A stretch of DNA of 64,000 nucleotides from Flavobacteriaceae bacterium GSB9 (GCA_022749295.1 CP062007.1:1488001-1552000), one strand, 5' to 3'. Counted from the first letter of the stretch, positions 36,443-46,050 are shown. The notes: generated by a model from the sequence alone, not told the origin. Translations and numbers: made by a program.

Positions 36443-37648
36443 CTAAATGGCCGGTGCAGCTTCAACAGTGGTAAAGCCAAATTTGCTAGCGATGGCATCA
36501 GAAACGCTATCTATAGTATTTTCTGATAAATCCCAAAATCCATTGCCTTCCATAAGCTGACCCAATATCGCATCAACTTCAGTTTTTGTCATATATGGAG
36601 CATCAGAATTTGGCATTCTTGTAAACTGCAAACTGTAAATAAAACCATAGGCTTCAGACAGTGCGTGGAATGCGCTTGCTTTATCGGTTTCCAAATTACC
36701 TTTAGCCGCCTGTAAATAAAACACACCTCTAACTGCTGGCACCAACGATAAATTTTCTTTTATGATTTCGGCTTGTGCATCACGAACAGAATAGTTTTTG
36801 GCTACAATTGCAGCTCTTCCCAATTTAAAGGCGTTGTAGATATTACCTGCTAGCCCTGAAAAATCTTCATCACCATCAACACGTTCCAGGTACTCGCTTA
36901 AAAATTGATCGGCACCCAAAACAGGTTCCGCAGGGTTAACCTCGTTACCATATAAATAGCCATACGCCTCATCCCATTTGTGTTCCATAGTGGTATAATC
37001 TTTACCATCTTCAACAACACCACTATCGTTATTTTCTTTATTAGAACCTGCATCTAAAACTGCTGGGCTTAAATAATTATTAAGTATTTGATCTAACATC
37101 AAAGCACCAATCAACCCTTTCGCAAAAGCTTGGTTGTATTCTAAACCTTTGGCATTAATATAACGAATCGAACCACCTCCTGCTTGTTGCAATTGGCCTG
37201 CATTACCTGCAGTAGCTACATTATCCCAATTAGGAAAAACTTCACTTACTTGAGACGCTATAAAACCATCAAAATCTGCTTTGATAAGGTTTGCTGTTGT
37301 TGTATTTGCTGAAAAATAATCGGTAGAAGCCGCTACTTTACTTCTTATGTTTTTATTGGATTCATTTAACGCTGCATCGCTAAAATCGTCTGTTCCCTCA
37401 ACATGGGCAAACATAGCATCTAATTGGGCCTTGGAGCTTGAATCATCTTTTAATGCCGTAATAAATTCTTCTGCCATTTGTATTCTAGTGGTTTGACCAC
37501 TAAAACTTACCGTTGAATTATCATTTCTGGTAAACTCATAAGTCGCAGGTGTATTAATATTGTTGGGGTTACTTCCACCATCATCATCACTTGAACACGA
37601 TTGAAACAGTGCCGATACCACGAAAAGACTTAATACAATTTTCTTCAT
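36443..37648 (-). CDS. DUF4856 family lipoprotein
   Basis: 401 residues with a lipoprotein signal (MKKIVLSLFVVSALFQSC, Cys18) followed by the Asp/Gly-rich linker SSDDDGGSNPNN common in surface-exposed Bacteroidota lipoproteins. The body, from TYEFTRNDNSTVSFSGQTTR near residue 36 through KWDEAYGYLYG, matches DUF4856. This family has a helical, imelysin-like fold and is typically encoded beside imelysin genes. It is first in the leftward cluster, with a promoter at 37703-37732. Haem or iron handling at the outer membrane is inferred from context only. Confidence 0.87.
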   Translation of the reverse strand: MKKIVLSLFVVSALFQSCSSDDDGGSNPNNINTPATYEFTRNDNSTVSFSGQTTRIQMAEEFITALKDDSSSKAQLDAMFAHVEGTDDFSDAALNESNKNIRSKVAASTDYFSANTTTANLIKADFDGFIASQVSEVFPNWDNVATAGNAGQLQQAGGGSIRYINAKGLEYNQAFAKGLIGALMLDQILNNYLSPAVLDAGSNKENNDSGVVEDGKDYTTMEHKWDEAYGYLYGNEVNPAEPVLGADQFLSEYLERVDGDEDFSGLAGNIYNAFKLGRAAIVAKNYSVRDAQAEIIKENLSLVPAVRGVFYLQAAKGNLETDKASAFHALSEAYGFIYSLQFTRMPNSDAPYMTKTEVDAILGQLMEGNGFWDLSENTIDSVSDAIASKFGFTTVEAAPAI

Positions 37649-37702
37649 TTCTTTACTTTATATTTATTTAGACTTTTTATAAATAAGGTTATTATTTCGG
37701 CA

Positions 37703-37732
37703 CAAAAATAAAATCTATTTGCACTTTTACAA
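37703..37732 (-). promoter_or_regulatory. Promoter of the iron-uptake cluster
   Basis: On the minus strand, TTG (37730-37732) and TATTTTTG (37703-37710) are 19 bases apart, close to the Bacteroidota consensus. It lies 54 bases upstream of the DUF4856 ATG. The surroundings are very AT-rich and could hold a Fur operator, but I cannot point to a convincing one. Confidence 0.55.
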
Positions 37733-37849
37733 AGTTTATTTAGACTTATTTTAAATAAAAATTAAATACAGAAAACAAAGTGCTATTTTACAGATATTTA
37801 CAAAAAACAGCAGAAAAAATTTAACATTCAATTAAAGTGAAGTGATTAA

Positions 37850-38713
37850 TTAATGGTAGTGATTAAAAATTTTAGAAGCCTCATTATGGGCGCTTTCAAA
37901 ACTAAGCGCATTGAGGTTGTTTAAGTTTTTTGAAGTGAAATACGATAACAACTTTTCCGTGGGCATATTACCGGTAAGTTCGTCTTTAGCCATGGGGCAG
38001 CCACCGAACCCTTGAATGGCACCATCAAAACGTGTGCATCCTGCCTTAAAGGCGGCATCAACTTTATCGTACCAAGAACTAGGTGTAGTGTGCAAATGTG
38101 CCCCGAATTCAATTTTTGGATAATGAGGAATTAAATTTGAGAACAGATAATCAATACTTTCTGGGTTTGACGTCCCAACAGTGTCACTTAACGATAAAAT
38201 TTCAACTCCCATTTTGGCCAGTTTTTCGGTCCACTCGCCTACTATGTCCACATTCCACGGGTCACCATAAGGATTTCCAAAGCCCATGGAAACATAAACA
38301 ACAACCTGTTTATTAGATGCATTGGCAATCTCCAAAATTTCAGAGAGCACAACCACAGATTGTGCAATGGTTTTATGCGTATTACGCATTTGAAAATTTT
38401 CTGAAATAGAAAACGGATACCCTAAATAATCGATTTCTGGGTGTTTACATGCATCAATAGCACCTCGCGTATTAGCAATAATGGCCAATAGCTTACTGGT
38501 TGTTTTCGATAAATCTAACTGCGATAACACCTCAGCAGTATCAACCATTTGCGGAATGGCTTTGGGCGACACAAAACTGCCAAAATCTATGGTATCAAAC
38601 CCCACACGCAATAAAGACTGGATGTATTGCACTTTTTTTTCCGTAGGAATAAAAGCCTTTATGCCTTGCATGGCGTCGCGCGGGCATTCTATTATTTTGA
38701 TAGGTTTAGACAT
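37850..38713 (-). CDS. Hydroxymethylglutaryl-CoA lyase
   Basis: A 287-residue TIM-barrel enzyme of the HMG-CoA lyase / isopropylmalate synthase group, splitting HMG-CoA into acetyl-CoA and acetoacetate at the end of leucine breakdown. Visible motifs are the N-terminal IIECPRDAMQGIKAFIPTEKK, the DFGSFVSPKAIPQMVDT loop near residue 43, the metal-binding FGAHLHTTP near residue 205, and the signature GFGGCPMA near residue 237 with its catalytic cysteine. It stands alone between the iron cluster and the divergent spondin-domain gene, with no leucine-degradation partner nearby. Confidence 0.9.
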   Translation of the reverse strand: MSKPIKIIECPRDAMQGIKAFIPTEKKVQYIQSLLRVGFDTIDFGSFVSPKAIPQMVDTAEVLSQLDLSKTTSKLLAIIANTRGAIDACKHPEIDYLGYPFSISENFQMRNTHKTIAQSVVVLSEILEIANASNKQVVVYVSMGFGNPYGDPWNVDIVGEWTEKLAKMGVEILSLSDTVGTSNPESIDYLFSNLIPHYPKIEFGAHLHTTPSSWYDKVDAAFKAGCTRFDGAIQGFGGCPMAKDELTGNMPTEKLLSYFTSKNLNNLNALSFESAHNEASKIFNHYH

Positions 38714-38846
38714 TTAAAATTTATAAATACTGCGATAAAAATACTATTATTTTAACAATGCTTCTTCATAAGAAAAAAACAAGTTTTACATATCCGCTTG
38801 TAAGCCTACAACCAACACATCGACTATATTAGTTAAACTACCACAA

Positions 38847-39794
38847 ATGAAGAAAACTACACTTCTATTCTATCTACTTGTTGTTTTGGCCGTGAATGTT
38901 GTTCAAGGTCAAAGTATGGCTGTTTATGACATTGTTTTTGAGAGCGTTTGGGAGTCGGTTGACAACAATCCTACTGATGGTATCAGTACTATAAGTTTAC
39001 CAAGTAACGCCCATTGGTCGTCTATGGTTTTGGTAACCCATAAAACAGCAAACACCTTTTTAACGGTAGGAGCAAAAGCCTCTTCTGGCATAGAATTGAT
39101 TGCCGAAGAGGGAGACACCTCTACTTTTGAAGACGAAGTTAATGCCAATAATGATGCCAATAAAATAATAGTTGGCAACGGGTTAAGTTCTGCAAAGGGC
39201 ACTATTGCCATTAATAATGTTGTAATTAGCGAAGATTTTGCTTTGATTACTTTAGCGTCTATGATTGCTCCTAGCCCCGATTGGTTTATCGCCGTTAACA
39301 GTGAAAACTTGAGATCTGGCAATCAAAGTATTAACAATGGCTGGAAAAGCACACTTACAATAGATTTATACCCATACGACGCTGGCACAGAAGATGGTAA
39401 CACCTACTCGTTAAACAATCCTGCAACAAACCCGATTGGTAATATTTCTTCATTGTCAAATGTTTTTCCTTTCAACGACAAAAAAATAGGTACGGTAACA
39501 TTTACTTACAACTCGTCAACATTAAGTACAGAAAATGCACTTGCTTTAACAGACTTAAAAATATTTCCCAATCCTGCAAAGGATAATATTACCATTTCAA
39601 ATATTGAAAGCAATAGCATTTCTTCAGTTAAAATCTATACAGTTGTTGGAAAATTAATCAAGCAAATCGAAAATTTAAAACAGGAAGAGAAACAAATAAA
39701 AATTGATTTAACAACCTTAAAACGGGGTGTTTACCTATTAAATGTAAAAGGAACCCTTGGAGAAAACTTTACCCAAAAACTAATAATAAACTAA
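38847..39794 (+). CDS. Spondin-domain protein with T9SS sorting signal
   Basis: 315 residues. The signal peptide ends near VVQGQ (residue 22). Residues about 25-215 match the spondin N domain: MAVYDIVFESVWESVDNNPT, then LPSNAHWSSMVLVTHKT and SPDWFIAVNSENLRSGN. This domain binds divalent cations and lipids in eukaryotic matrix proteins and recurs in secreted bacterial proteins. The final 80 residues form a type A T9SS C-terminal domain (LKIFPNPAKDNITISNI through GVYLLNVKG), so the protein is exported across the outer membrane by the type IX system. It precedes a second T9SS client by 119 bases. Adhesion or cell-surface binding is plausible. Confidence 0.85.
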   Translation: MKKTTLLFYLLVVLAVNVVQGQSMAVYDIVFESVWESVDNNPTDGISTISLPSNAHWSSMVLVTHKTANTFLTVGAKASSGIELIAEEGDTSTFEDEVNANNDANKIIVGNGLSSAKGTIAINNVVISEDFALITLASMIAPSPDWFIAVNSENLRSGNQSINNGWKSTLTIDLYPYDAGTEDGNTYSLNNPATNPIGNISSLSNVFPFNDKKIGTVTFTYNSSTLSTENALALTDLKIFPNPAKDNITISNIESNSISSVKIYTVVGKLIKQIENLKQEEKQIKIDLTTLKRGVYLLNVKGTLGENFTQKLIIN

Positions 39795-39860
39795 ATTGCT
39801 GTGGCCAAAACATTAAGTTTGTGTTAAGTAATCGACGAAATTTACCTTACATCGTTTATA

Positions 39861-39892
39861 TTGTAACTCGCACACATTTAAATATACATTTG
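39861..39892 (+). promoter_or_regulatory. Promoter of metalloprotease gene
   Basis: TTG (39861-39863) and TACATTTG (39885-39892) are separated by 21 bases, one more than the usual 20. It lies 21 bases before the ATG at 39914. Confidence 0.5.
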
Positions 39893-39913
39893 GACTAGAA
39901 ATATTTCCCCCAA

Positions 39914-41821
39914 ATGAATATTTTAACCTACAAAAGACTTCTTTTCCTGATTACGGTATTTATATTGTCAATTCAGTTTATATTCCCACAACAGTCTCAT
40001 ATAGGTTGCGGAAACTCGGTTTCCGAAGAAACCATTTCGTTTTATAACGACATAAAACCACAGCTGCAAAAATTTGAGAACAGTTTTTTAAGCAAAAATT
40101 CTGGTCGTAATACATCTGCTGCACATTCCATTAACTCGATTCCTATTAAAGCCCATGTAATAAGGCACTCTGATGGTTCTGGTGGCATTTCAGAAAACGA
40201 TATTAATACGTCCGTTAATAACCTCAACACTATTTTTAGTGAAGCACATTTGGAATTTTTTATCTGTAATGGCATCAACTATATTAATGACGACGTGCTT
40301 TGCCATTTCAAAAAAGGAGATGAAACTTTATTAACAGAAACCAACTATGTGCCTGATGTAATCAATATTTATTTTACGGATCACATTAAGAATAATTCAG
40401 AAGAAAGTATTTGTGGTTACACCGAAAACACTGGGAAAACCGACATTATTGTAATAAAAAACGATTGTGCCAAAAACACCTCGTCTTTAGCTCATGAAAT
40501 GGGACATTATTTTTCATTGTTTCACACGCAAGGCAATGAAGCCAACGGCACAAAAGAATTGGTTGATGGCAGTAATTGTGATACTGACGGTGATGGTATA
40601 TGCGACACCCCAGCAGATCCCGGTTTGAGTTCCGAAAACATGGATTATGGCTGCAATTACATTGGCACCGCCCAAGATGCGAATGGTGACTTTTACACTC
40701 CCGATACGCAAAACATTATGTCGTACGCCAATAAAATTTGCAGAACCCATTTTTCGCAACAGCAATTGGCACGCATGTATGCTTTTTATATGACGACCAA
40801 AAGCTATTTAGCATGTCCATCGTTTAACGCAAACATTATTACTAGTGAAACTGAAACGTGTAACGAATCGTTAACCGTAAATTTGGAAAGTTCCACTCCC
40901 GAAGCTACAAATTGGCAGTGGGATATGAATAGCGATGGCATTATCGACTATAAGACCAAATCAATATCGCATACGTTTGAAAAAGGCGTTTATGATGTAA
41001 CATTAACGGTTTCCTGCAAATCAAAATCGGTTACCAAAACCTACCACAATCTTATAAAAGTAGGCACACAAACGGACTTTTTAGACGAAGATTTTGAAGG
41101 GTTTACAATGTTGGACAAACACGGTTGGAGCACCAAAGATATTAATGGTAATGGCTATAATTGGTCGACGGCGATTAAAGAAACCCCATCGGATGAAACT
41201 GGGCCAAACATTCTAGATAATACTTTTATTTATACTGAAGCCAGTAACGGTATGCCTGGTGATGTAGCCGAATTTATTTCACCTTGTTTCAATATTAATT
41301 ACGAAAACAGCGGTTTAGAATTTGCTTACCATATGTTCGGAAAAAATATTGGTGAACTGCATATCGATATTAAAACTTCAGACGGTTATATAGACGATGT
41401 AATCCCTCCGCTTGTTGGCAGTCAACAGAACAACCCAAACGACACCTTTAAAACCAAAACCATTGACCTATCTACGTATGCCTACCAAACCATTAAAGTG
41501 CGATTTCGAGCTATTAAAGGTAATGGTTGGGAAGGTGACATCGCTATCGATGATGTGTTTTTCAAAACTATACACACAGCTGTAACTAATGAGATTTATA
41601 AAATTTATCCCAATCCAGTTGCTAATAATCTGTTGTATATTAAAAACGCTATCCCAAGTGAAGCGGCAACATTTAGAATTACTAATCCAATGGGGCAACA
41701 CTTTATATCTGGCGAAATAATAAATGGGCTCCCCATTGATGTGAGCCATTTATCTTCAGGAAATTATTTGCTTTATATCTTTAACGGAAATGGCAGAACT
41801 ATTAAACGGTTTGTTAAATAA
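39914..41821 (+). CDS. Secreted M43-like metalloprotease with PKD and T9SS domains
   Basis: 635 residues. A signal peptide occupies the first 25 residues (TYKRLLFLITVFILSIQFIF). The catalytic domain carries the metzincin zinc site HEMGHYFSLFH near residue 195 (HExxHxxxxxH) and a Met-turn NIMSYAN near residue 272, with several cysteines typical of the pregnancy-associated plasma protease A (M43) family. It is followed by a PKD domain at about 315-375 (WQWDMNSDGIIDYKTKSISH, GVYDVTLTVS), a jelly-roll, MAM-like domain at about 390-550, and a type A T9SS C-terminal domain (KIYPNPVANNLLYI, SSGNYLLYIFNG). It is secreted to the surface or medium by the type IX system and probably degrades protein polymers. 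Confidence 0.9.
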   Translation: MNILTYKRLLFLITVFILSIQFIFPQQSHIGCGNSVSEETISFYNDIKPQLQKFENSFLSKNSGRNTSAAHSINSIPIKAHVIRHSDGSGGISENDINTSVNNLNTIFSEAHLEFFICNGINYINDDVLCHFKKGDETLLTETNYVPDVINIYFTDHIKNNSEESICGYTENTGKTDIIVIKNDCAKNTSSLAHEMGHYFSLFHTQGNEANGTKELVDGSNCDTDGDGICDTPADPGLSSENMDYGCNYIGTAQDANGDFYTPDTQNIMSYANKICRTHFSQQQLARMYAFYMTTKSYLACPSFNANIITSETETCNESLTVNLESSTPEATNWQWDMNSDGIIDYKTKSISHTFEKGVYDVTLTVSCKSKSVTKTYHNLIKVGTQTDFLDEDFEGFTMLDKHGWSTKDINGNGYNWSTAIKETPSDETGPNILDNTFIYTEASNGMPGDVAEFISPCFNINYENSGLEFAYHMFGKNIGELHIDIKTSDGYIDDVIPPLVGSQQNNPNDTFKTKTIDLSTYAYQTIKVRFRAIKGNGWEGDIAIDDVFFKTIHTAVTNEIYKIYPNPVANNLLYIKNAIPSEAATFRITNPMGQHFISGEIINGLPIDVSHLSSGNYLLYIFNGNGRTIKRFVK

Positions 41822-41823
41822 CG

Positions 41824-42855
41824 TTATTTTTTAAGTAAGGCTTTGTTTATTTGTTTCACCAAGCTAGGGCCTTCGTAAATAAAACCAGTATAAATCTGAA
41901 TTAAATCGGCACCAGCTTCAATTTTTTCTAAGGCATCTTCAGCAGAGTGAATACCGCCCACACCAATAATTGGAAACGCTTTGTTACTTTTCCCTGCAAG
42001 ATATTTGATAACACGCGTACTTTTTTCTTTAATGGGCTGTCCACTTAACCCGCCATTACCAATTTCTTCAAGTCGTTCTTTTGGAACTTTTAAACCACTT
42101 CTATCTGTAGATGTATTACTGGCTATTACACCATCCAATTTAGTTGACATCACTAAATCCACAATTTCATCTAGCTGGGTATCGTTTAAATCTGGTGCAA
42201 TTTTTAATAAAATAGGCTTTTGCTTTTCAAACGTTTTATTGGCCTTTTGTGCAGTCACAATCAAATCTTCCAAATAATCTTTATCGTTCAACTTAGCGTG
42301 GCTGCCCACATTTGGACAACTTACATTCAGTACAAAATAATCTACATAGGGGTGCAGTGCATTAAAACACTCCAAATAATCTTTGGTATAATCTTCTGGT
42401 TTAGTTTGGGTATTTTTCCCAATATTACCACCTATTATTAGATTTCCTTTTCGTTTTTTTAACTGAGCAATAGCTGCATCAACACCGGCGTTATTAAACC
42501 CCATTCGGTTGATGATGCCTTGATCGTCCTTTAATCTAAACAGCCTCTTTTTAGGGTTTCCAGGTTGGGCTTTTGGGGTAACAGTCCCTATTTCTATAAA
42601 ACCAAAACCAAAGTTTTCCAACTCGTTGTAAAGCACCGCATTTTTATCGAATCCGGCAGCCAATCCCACGGGGTTTTTAAAATTCAAACCAAAAAGTTTA
42701 CGCTCCAGTTTTTTATCTTCAACTAGATAAAGACTTCTAAAAACACTTTTAAATCCGGGGATTTTAGAGGTGAATTTTATTAATGAAAATGTAAAATGAT
42801 GAATCTTTTCTGGATCGAACGAAAAAAATAGTGGACGAAGAATGCTTTTGTACAT
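41824..42855 (-). CDS. pyrD: Quinone-dependent dihydroorotate dehydrogenase (class 2)
   Basis: Encodes 343 residues from the ATG at 42855. A longer frame to 42900 would begin upstream of the predicted promoter. The N-terminal helical extension ([20 protein letters not shown]) marks the membrane-associated class 2 enzymes that pass electrons from dihydroorotate via FMN to quinone. [12 protein letters not shown] near residue 61, [11 protein letters not shown] near residue 118 and [15 protein letters not shown] near the C-terminus build the FMN site. In the catalytic loop LNVSCPNVG, residue 180 is Cys, where E. coli PyrD has the base Ser175. It converges with the metalloprotease gene with 2 bases between the stops. 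pyrE is at 50352-50996. Confidence 0.95.
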   Translation of the reverse strand: MYKSILRPLFFSFDPEKIHHFTFSLIKFTSKIPGFKSVFRSLYLVEDKKLERKLFGLNFKNPVGLAAGFDKNAVLYNELENFGFGFIEIGTVTPKAQPGNPKKRLFRLKDDQGIINRMGFNNAGVDAAIAQLKKRKGNLIIGGNIGKNTQTKPEDYTKDYLECFNALHPYVDYFVLNVSCPNVGSHAKLNDKDYLEDLIVTAQKANKTFEKQKPILLKIAPDLNDTQLDEIVDLVMSTKLDGVIASNTSTDRSGLKVPKERLEEIGNGGLSGQPIKEKSTRVIKYLAGKSNKAFPIIGVGGIHSAEDALEKIEAGADLIQIYTGFIYEGPSLVKQINKALLKK

Positions 42856-42869
42856 CGGTATGATTTGTG

Positions 42870-42900
42870 CAAAAATACGCCTTATTAAAAAATCAGCCAA
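42870..42900 (-). promoter_or_regulatory. Promoter of pyrD (-33/-7)
   Basis: On the minus strand, TTG (42898-42900) and TATTTTTG (42870-42877) are exactly 20 bases apart. The predicted start site is 5-10 bases before the chosen ATG, giving a very short leader and supporting that start. Confidence 0.65.
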
Positions 42901-43000
42901 TTCCGAAGCCGAAAAAATTTATAATCGTATTTTAGAGCCATTAAATGCTATTAATAATTTCAGCGAAACGGTTGCTTTTAAACACTTAAATTCCATTTAA

Positions 43001-44248
43001 ATGATTTCAAAAGAACACATTATAAAACGATTTATTAGTTACGTTACTGTTGACACAGAATCGGACCCCAATTCTGAAACCACTCCAAGCACAGAAAAGC
43101 AGTGGGATTTGGCTATTAAACTCACCGAAGAGCTTAAAGCTATTGGCATGAAAGATGTTTCGATAGACAAAAACGCCTACATTATGGCCACGCTGCCAAG
43201 CAATGTAGACCACGATGTACCCACCATTGGTTTTATATCACATTTTGACACCTCTCCCGATTTTACCGGAGCGAATGTTAAACCAAAAATCATTGAAAAT
43301 TATGACGGTGAAGACATTATTTTAAACCGGGAAGGCAAAATTATATTATCGCCCGATTATTTTGAAGATTTACTACAATACAAAGGCCAGACCCTAATTA
43401 CGACTGATGGCAACACGCTTTTAGGTGCCGACGATAAAGCAGGCATTTGCGAGATTATTTCGGCCATGGAGTATTTAATTAACCATCCTGAAATTAAACA
43501 TGGAAAAATTAGAGTAGGTTTTACTCCCGATGAAGAAATTGGCCGTGGCGCCCATAAATTTGATGTTGAACAATTTGGAGCCGAGTGGGCTTACACTATG
43601 GACGGCAGCCAAATTGGTGAATTGGAATACGAAAATTTTAACGCCGCCAGTGCCGTGGTAAAAATAAAAGGTAAAATTGTACACCCGGGATATGCCAAGG
43701 GTAAAATGGTGAACTCGATGTACATAGCTACCGAATTTATCAATTCGTTACCAAGAATGGAAACACCGGAACATACCGAAGGGTATCAAGGGTTTTTCCA
43801 TTTGCACAATATGGAAGGGCATGTTGAGGAAACGACCTTGCAATATATTATCCGCGACCACGACAAAAAACATTTTGAAGCCAGAAAAGAGGTTATGACA
43901 AAGCTCACCAATGAACTAAACTCCCAATACGGCCGCAAAGTGATCACTACCGAAATCAAGGAGCAATATTTTAACATGCGTGAAAAAATTGAACCTGTGA
44001 TGCATATTGTGGATATCGCCGAAGAAGCCATGAAAGCCGTTGATGTGGAGCCTATTATCAAAGCTATTCGTGGCGGTACCGACGGTTCGCAATTAAGTTA
44101 TATGGGCTTGCCATGTCCCAATATTTTTGCTGGCGGACACAACTTCCATGGGCGTTATGAATATGTTCCCGTTGAAAGCATGATAAAGGCCACAGAGGTA
44201 ATTTGTAAAATTTCGGAGTTGACGGCTATTAAAACGTTTGAAAAATAA
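43001..44248 (+). CDS. pepT: Peptidase T (tripeptidase)
   Basis: A 415-residue M20B zinc aminopeptidase that removes the N-terminal residue of tripeptides in the cytoplasm. Metal ligands are visible in [11 protein letters not shown] (His near residue 77), [10 protein letters not shown] (Asp near 140), [13 protein letters not shown] (catalytic Glu-Glu near 174), [13 protein letters not shown] (Asp near 197) and the C-terminal [12 protein letters not shown] (His near 379). Length and motif order are standard. The upstream space shared with pyrD contains TATTTTAG at 42929-42936, which could be a variant -7 element. It converges with the RluA gene. Confidence 0.96.
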   Translation: MISKEHIIKRFISYVTVDTESDPNSETTPSTEKQWDLAIKLTEELKAIGMKDVSIDKNAYIMATLPSNVDHDVPTIGFISHFDTSPDFTGANVKPKIIENYDGEDIILNREGKIILSPDYFEDLLQYKGQTLITTDGNTLLGADDKAGICEIISAMEYLINHPEIKHGKIRVGFTPDEEIGRGAHKFDVEQFGAEWAYTMDGSQIGELEYENFNAASAVVKIKGKIVHPGYAKGKMVNSMYIATEFINSLPRMETPEHTEGYQGFFHLHNMEGHVEETTLQYIIRDHDKKHFEARKEVMTKLTNELNSQYGRKVITTEIKEQYFNMREKIEPVMHIVDIAEEAMKAVDVEPIIKAIRGGTDGSQLSYMGLPCPNIFAGGHNFHGRYEYVPVESMIKATEVICKISELTAIKTFEK

Positions 44249-44267
44249 CTAACATTAACGCTTACAA

Positions 44268-45311
44268 TCACTCCACACCCTGATGCTTGGCATAATTTCG
44301 CCATTTTTCAATACACTCCTGCATATCATCTGGAATCGGAGTATCAAAACTCATAAACTCGTTGGTCTTAGGGTGCGTAAATCCCAATGTTTTAGCGTGC
44401 AGCGCTTGGCGTGGCAATACTTTAAAACAATTTTCAACAAACTGCTTGTACTTGGTAAAAGTGGTTCCTTTTAATATTTTATCTCCACCGTAGCGTTCAT
44501 CGTTAAAGAGCGTATGGCCTATGTGTTTCATATGCACCCGAATTTGGTGGGTGCGTCCAGTTTCCAATTTACATGACACCAATGTAACATACCCTAAGCG
44601 CTCTAAAACTTTATAGTGCGTGACGGCAGGTTTACCTTTATCAGCTTCATCGCCTAAAAACACGGTGTTTTGTAGTCGGTTTTTAGGGTGACGGCCTATA
44701 TTGCCCTCAACTGTGCCTTCATCTTCCGTAACATTACCCCAAACCAAAGCTACATATTCACGTTCACTAGTTTTTTCAGCAAACTGCAACGATAAATGGT
44801 TCATTGCATGCTCGGTTTTTGCCACAACTAAAAGTCCGCTAGTATCTTTATCTATACGATGCACCAAACCAGGACGTTCACTGAAATTGTTGGGCAGGTT
44901 ATCAAAACGGTAAATTAATGCATTTATCAAAGTACCCGAATAATTACCATGTCCAGGATGAACAACCATGCCAGCAGGTTTATTAACAACCAAAAGCTGG
45001 TCGTCTTCATAAACTACATCAATGTCTATATCTTCTCCAACCAATAAATTTTCGTGAGGCGGATGCGCAAATAGTACTCGTATTTGATCATTTGGCTTTA
45101 CCTTATAATTAGATTTTACGGGCGTACCGTTTACAAAAATACTTCCGTCTTTAGCGGCTTCTTGAATTTTGTTTCGAGTAGCATTTTCAACAAAATTCAT
45201 AAGGTATTTATCAATACGAAGAGGTTTTTGCCCTTTTTCTACGGTAAACGCATAGTGCTCATAAAGGTCATCGTTATCATCGTTGGGCAATTGTGGTGTG
45301 TGATCGTCCAT
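44268..45311 (-). CDS. RluA-family pseudouridine synthase (RluD-like)
   Basis: 347 residues. An N-terminal S4 RNA-binding domain (about 20-85: PLRIDKYLMNFVENATRNKI, VKSNYKVKPNDQIRV) precedes the catalytic domain with the motif GLVHRIDKDTSGLLVVAKT near residue 150, whose Asp is the nucleophile. KLETGRTHQIRVHMKHIGH follows near residue 250. S4-bearing members such as RluD modify helix 69 of 23S rRNA, which is the likely target. It starts at the last base of the PASTA gene stop (1-base overlap at 45311), so the two are translationally coupled. Confidence 0.93.
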   Translation of the reverse strand: MDDHTPQLPNDDNDDLYEHYAFTVEKGQKPLRIDKYLMNFVENATRNKIQEAAKDGSIFVNGTPVKSNYKVKPNDQIRVLFAHPPHENLLVGEDIDIDVVYEDDQLLVVNKPAGMVVHPGHGNYSGTLINALIYRFDNLPNNFSERPGLVHRIDKDTSGLLVVAKTEHAMNHLSLQFAEKTSEREYVALVWGNVTEDEGTVEGNIGRHPKNRLQNTVFLGDEADKGKPAVTHYKVLERLGYVTLVSCKLETGRTHQIRVHMKHIGHTLFNDERYGGDKILKGTTFTKYKQFVENCFKVLPRQALHAKTLGFTHPKTNEFMSFDTPIPDDMQECIEKWRNYAKHQGVE

Positions 45312-45871
45312 TATTGTGGTCTGTTTCCGTTACCTAACACCAAATCAATCACCGAGGTCTTGGGTAGTTTGTCTCCGGTGTTAACCATTGTGCCATCATG
45401 AAACAATTTAAGCACCATATCTTTTGCGATATTATCTTCGTGCGTAATTTTTCCAACCTTAAAACCCAACGCCTCCAAAGTTGGTTTTACTTGCCTAAAA
45501 GTTTTATCTATAAGTCCATCTGGCACTCTAATTTTTCGGTACCCGGATGGGTTCAGGGTAATATATATTTTTCGATTTTCTTTCACCTGAGACCCTGCTT
45601 TTGGATCTTGCTCAATAACGGCAAACCTTGGGTAATCGGGGTTATAATTCGCAGAATCCTGTATTTTCATTACTAAATTATTCTGTTCCAGCTCAATTTC
45701 GGCCACCCCAATAGACTTTCCGGTTAAATCCGGTACGGTTTCAAAAGTACCATGGTTTGTAGTGATATTTAACCATTTCAACATAAAAAAACAGATAACA
45801 GCTATGGCCACTACCGCCAATAAAATTTGTTTCAAAAAGGTTTTACTGGTAAGGAATTTAAGTGCACTCAT
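45311..45871 (-). CDS. PASTA-domain membrane protein
   Basis: 186 residues. A single transmembrane helix near residues 14-33 (ILLAVVAIAVICFFMLKWLN) anchors an extracytoplasmic region with two PASTA domains. The first (about 40-108) is VPDLTGKSIGVAEIELEQNN followed by VIEQDPKAGSQVKENRKIYI. The second (about 115-180) is RVPDGLIDKTFRQVKPTLEA followed by VNTGDKLPKTSVIDLVLG. PASTA domains bind muropeptides or beta-lactams. Here they are not attached to a Ser/Thr kinase or a penicillin-binding protein. The gene lies upstream of and coupled to the RluA gene, and is divergent from ddl, a cell-wall enzyme, which supports a role at peptidoglycan. Confidence 0.92.
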   Translation of the reverse strand: MSALKFLTSKTFLKQILLAVVAIAVICFFMLKWLNITTNHGTFETVPDLTGKSIGVAEIELEQNNLVMKIQDSANYNPDYPRFAVIEQDPKAGSQVKENRKIYITLNPSGYRKIRVPDGLIDKTFRQVKPTLEALGFKVGKITHEDNIAKDMVLKLFHDGTMVNTGDKLPKTSVIDLVLGNGNRPQ

Positions 45872-46050
45872 TTAATGAATTTTCGATTAGGCAAATATAT
45901 AAAAACCGAACTGTTTTTTCTTTTGCAATTTATATGATATTTTAGCTCGACCTATTACTAACTATAAACAAATACGTTTTATTGTTTGTTACGGATTTTT
46001 GAGTTTTAACTATAGGTTTTCGTTTTTGCGAAATTAACAACATACTGAAG

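Noticed and set aside
42929-42936. TATTTTAG as a second promoter class, also seen near other gene starts (13336, 16083, 16940)
   Set aside because: The recurrence is suggestive, but without a -33 partner and in such AT-rich DNA it is not distinguishable from chance.
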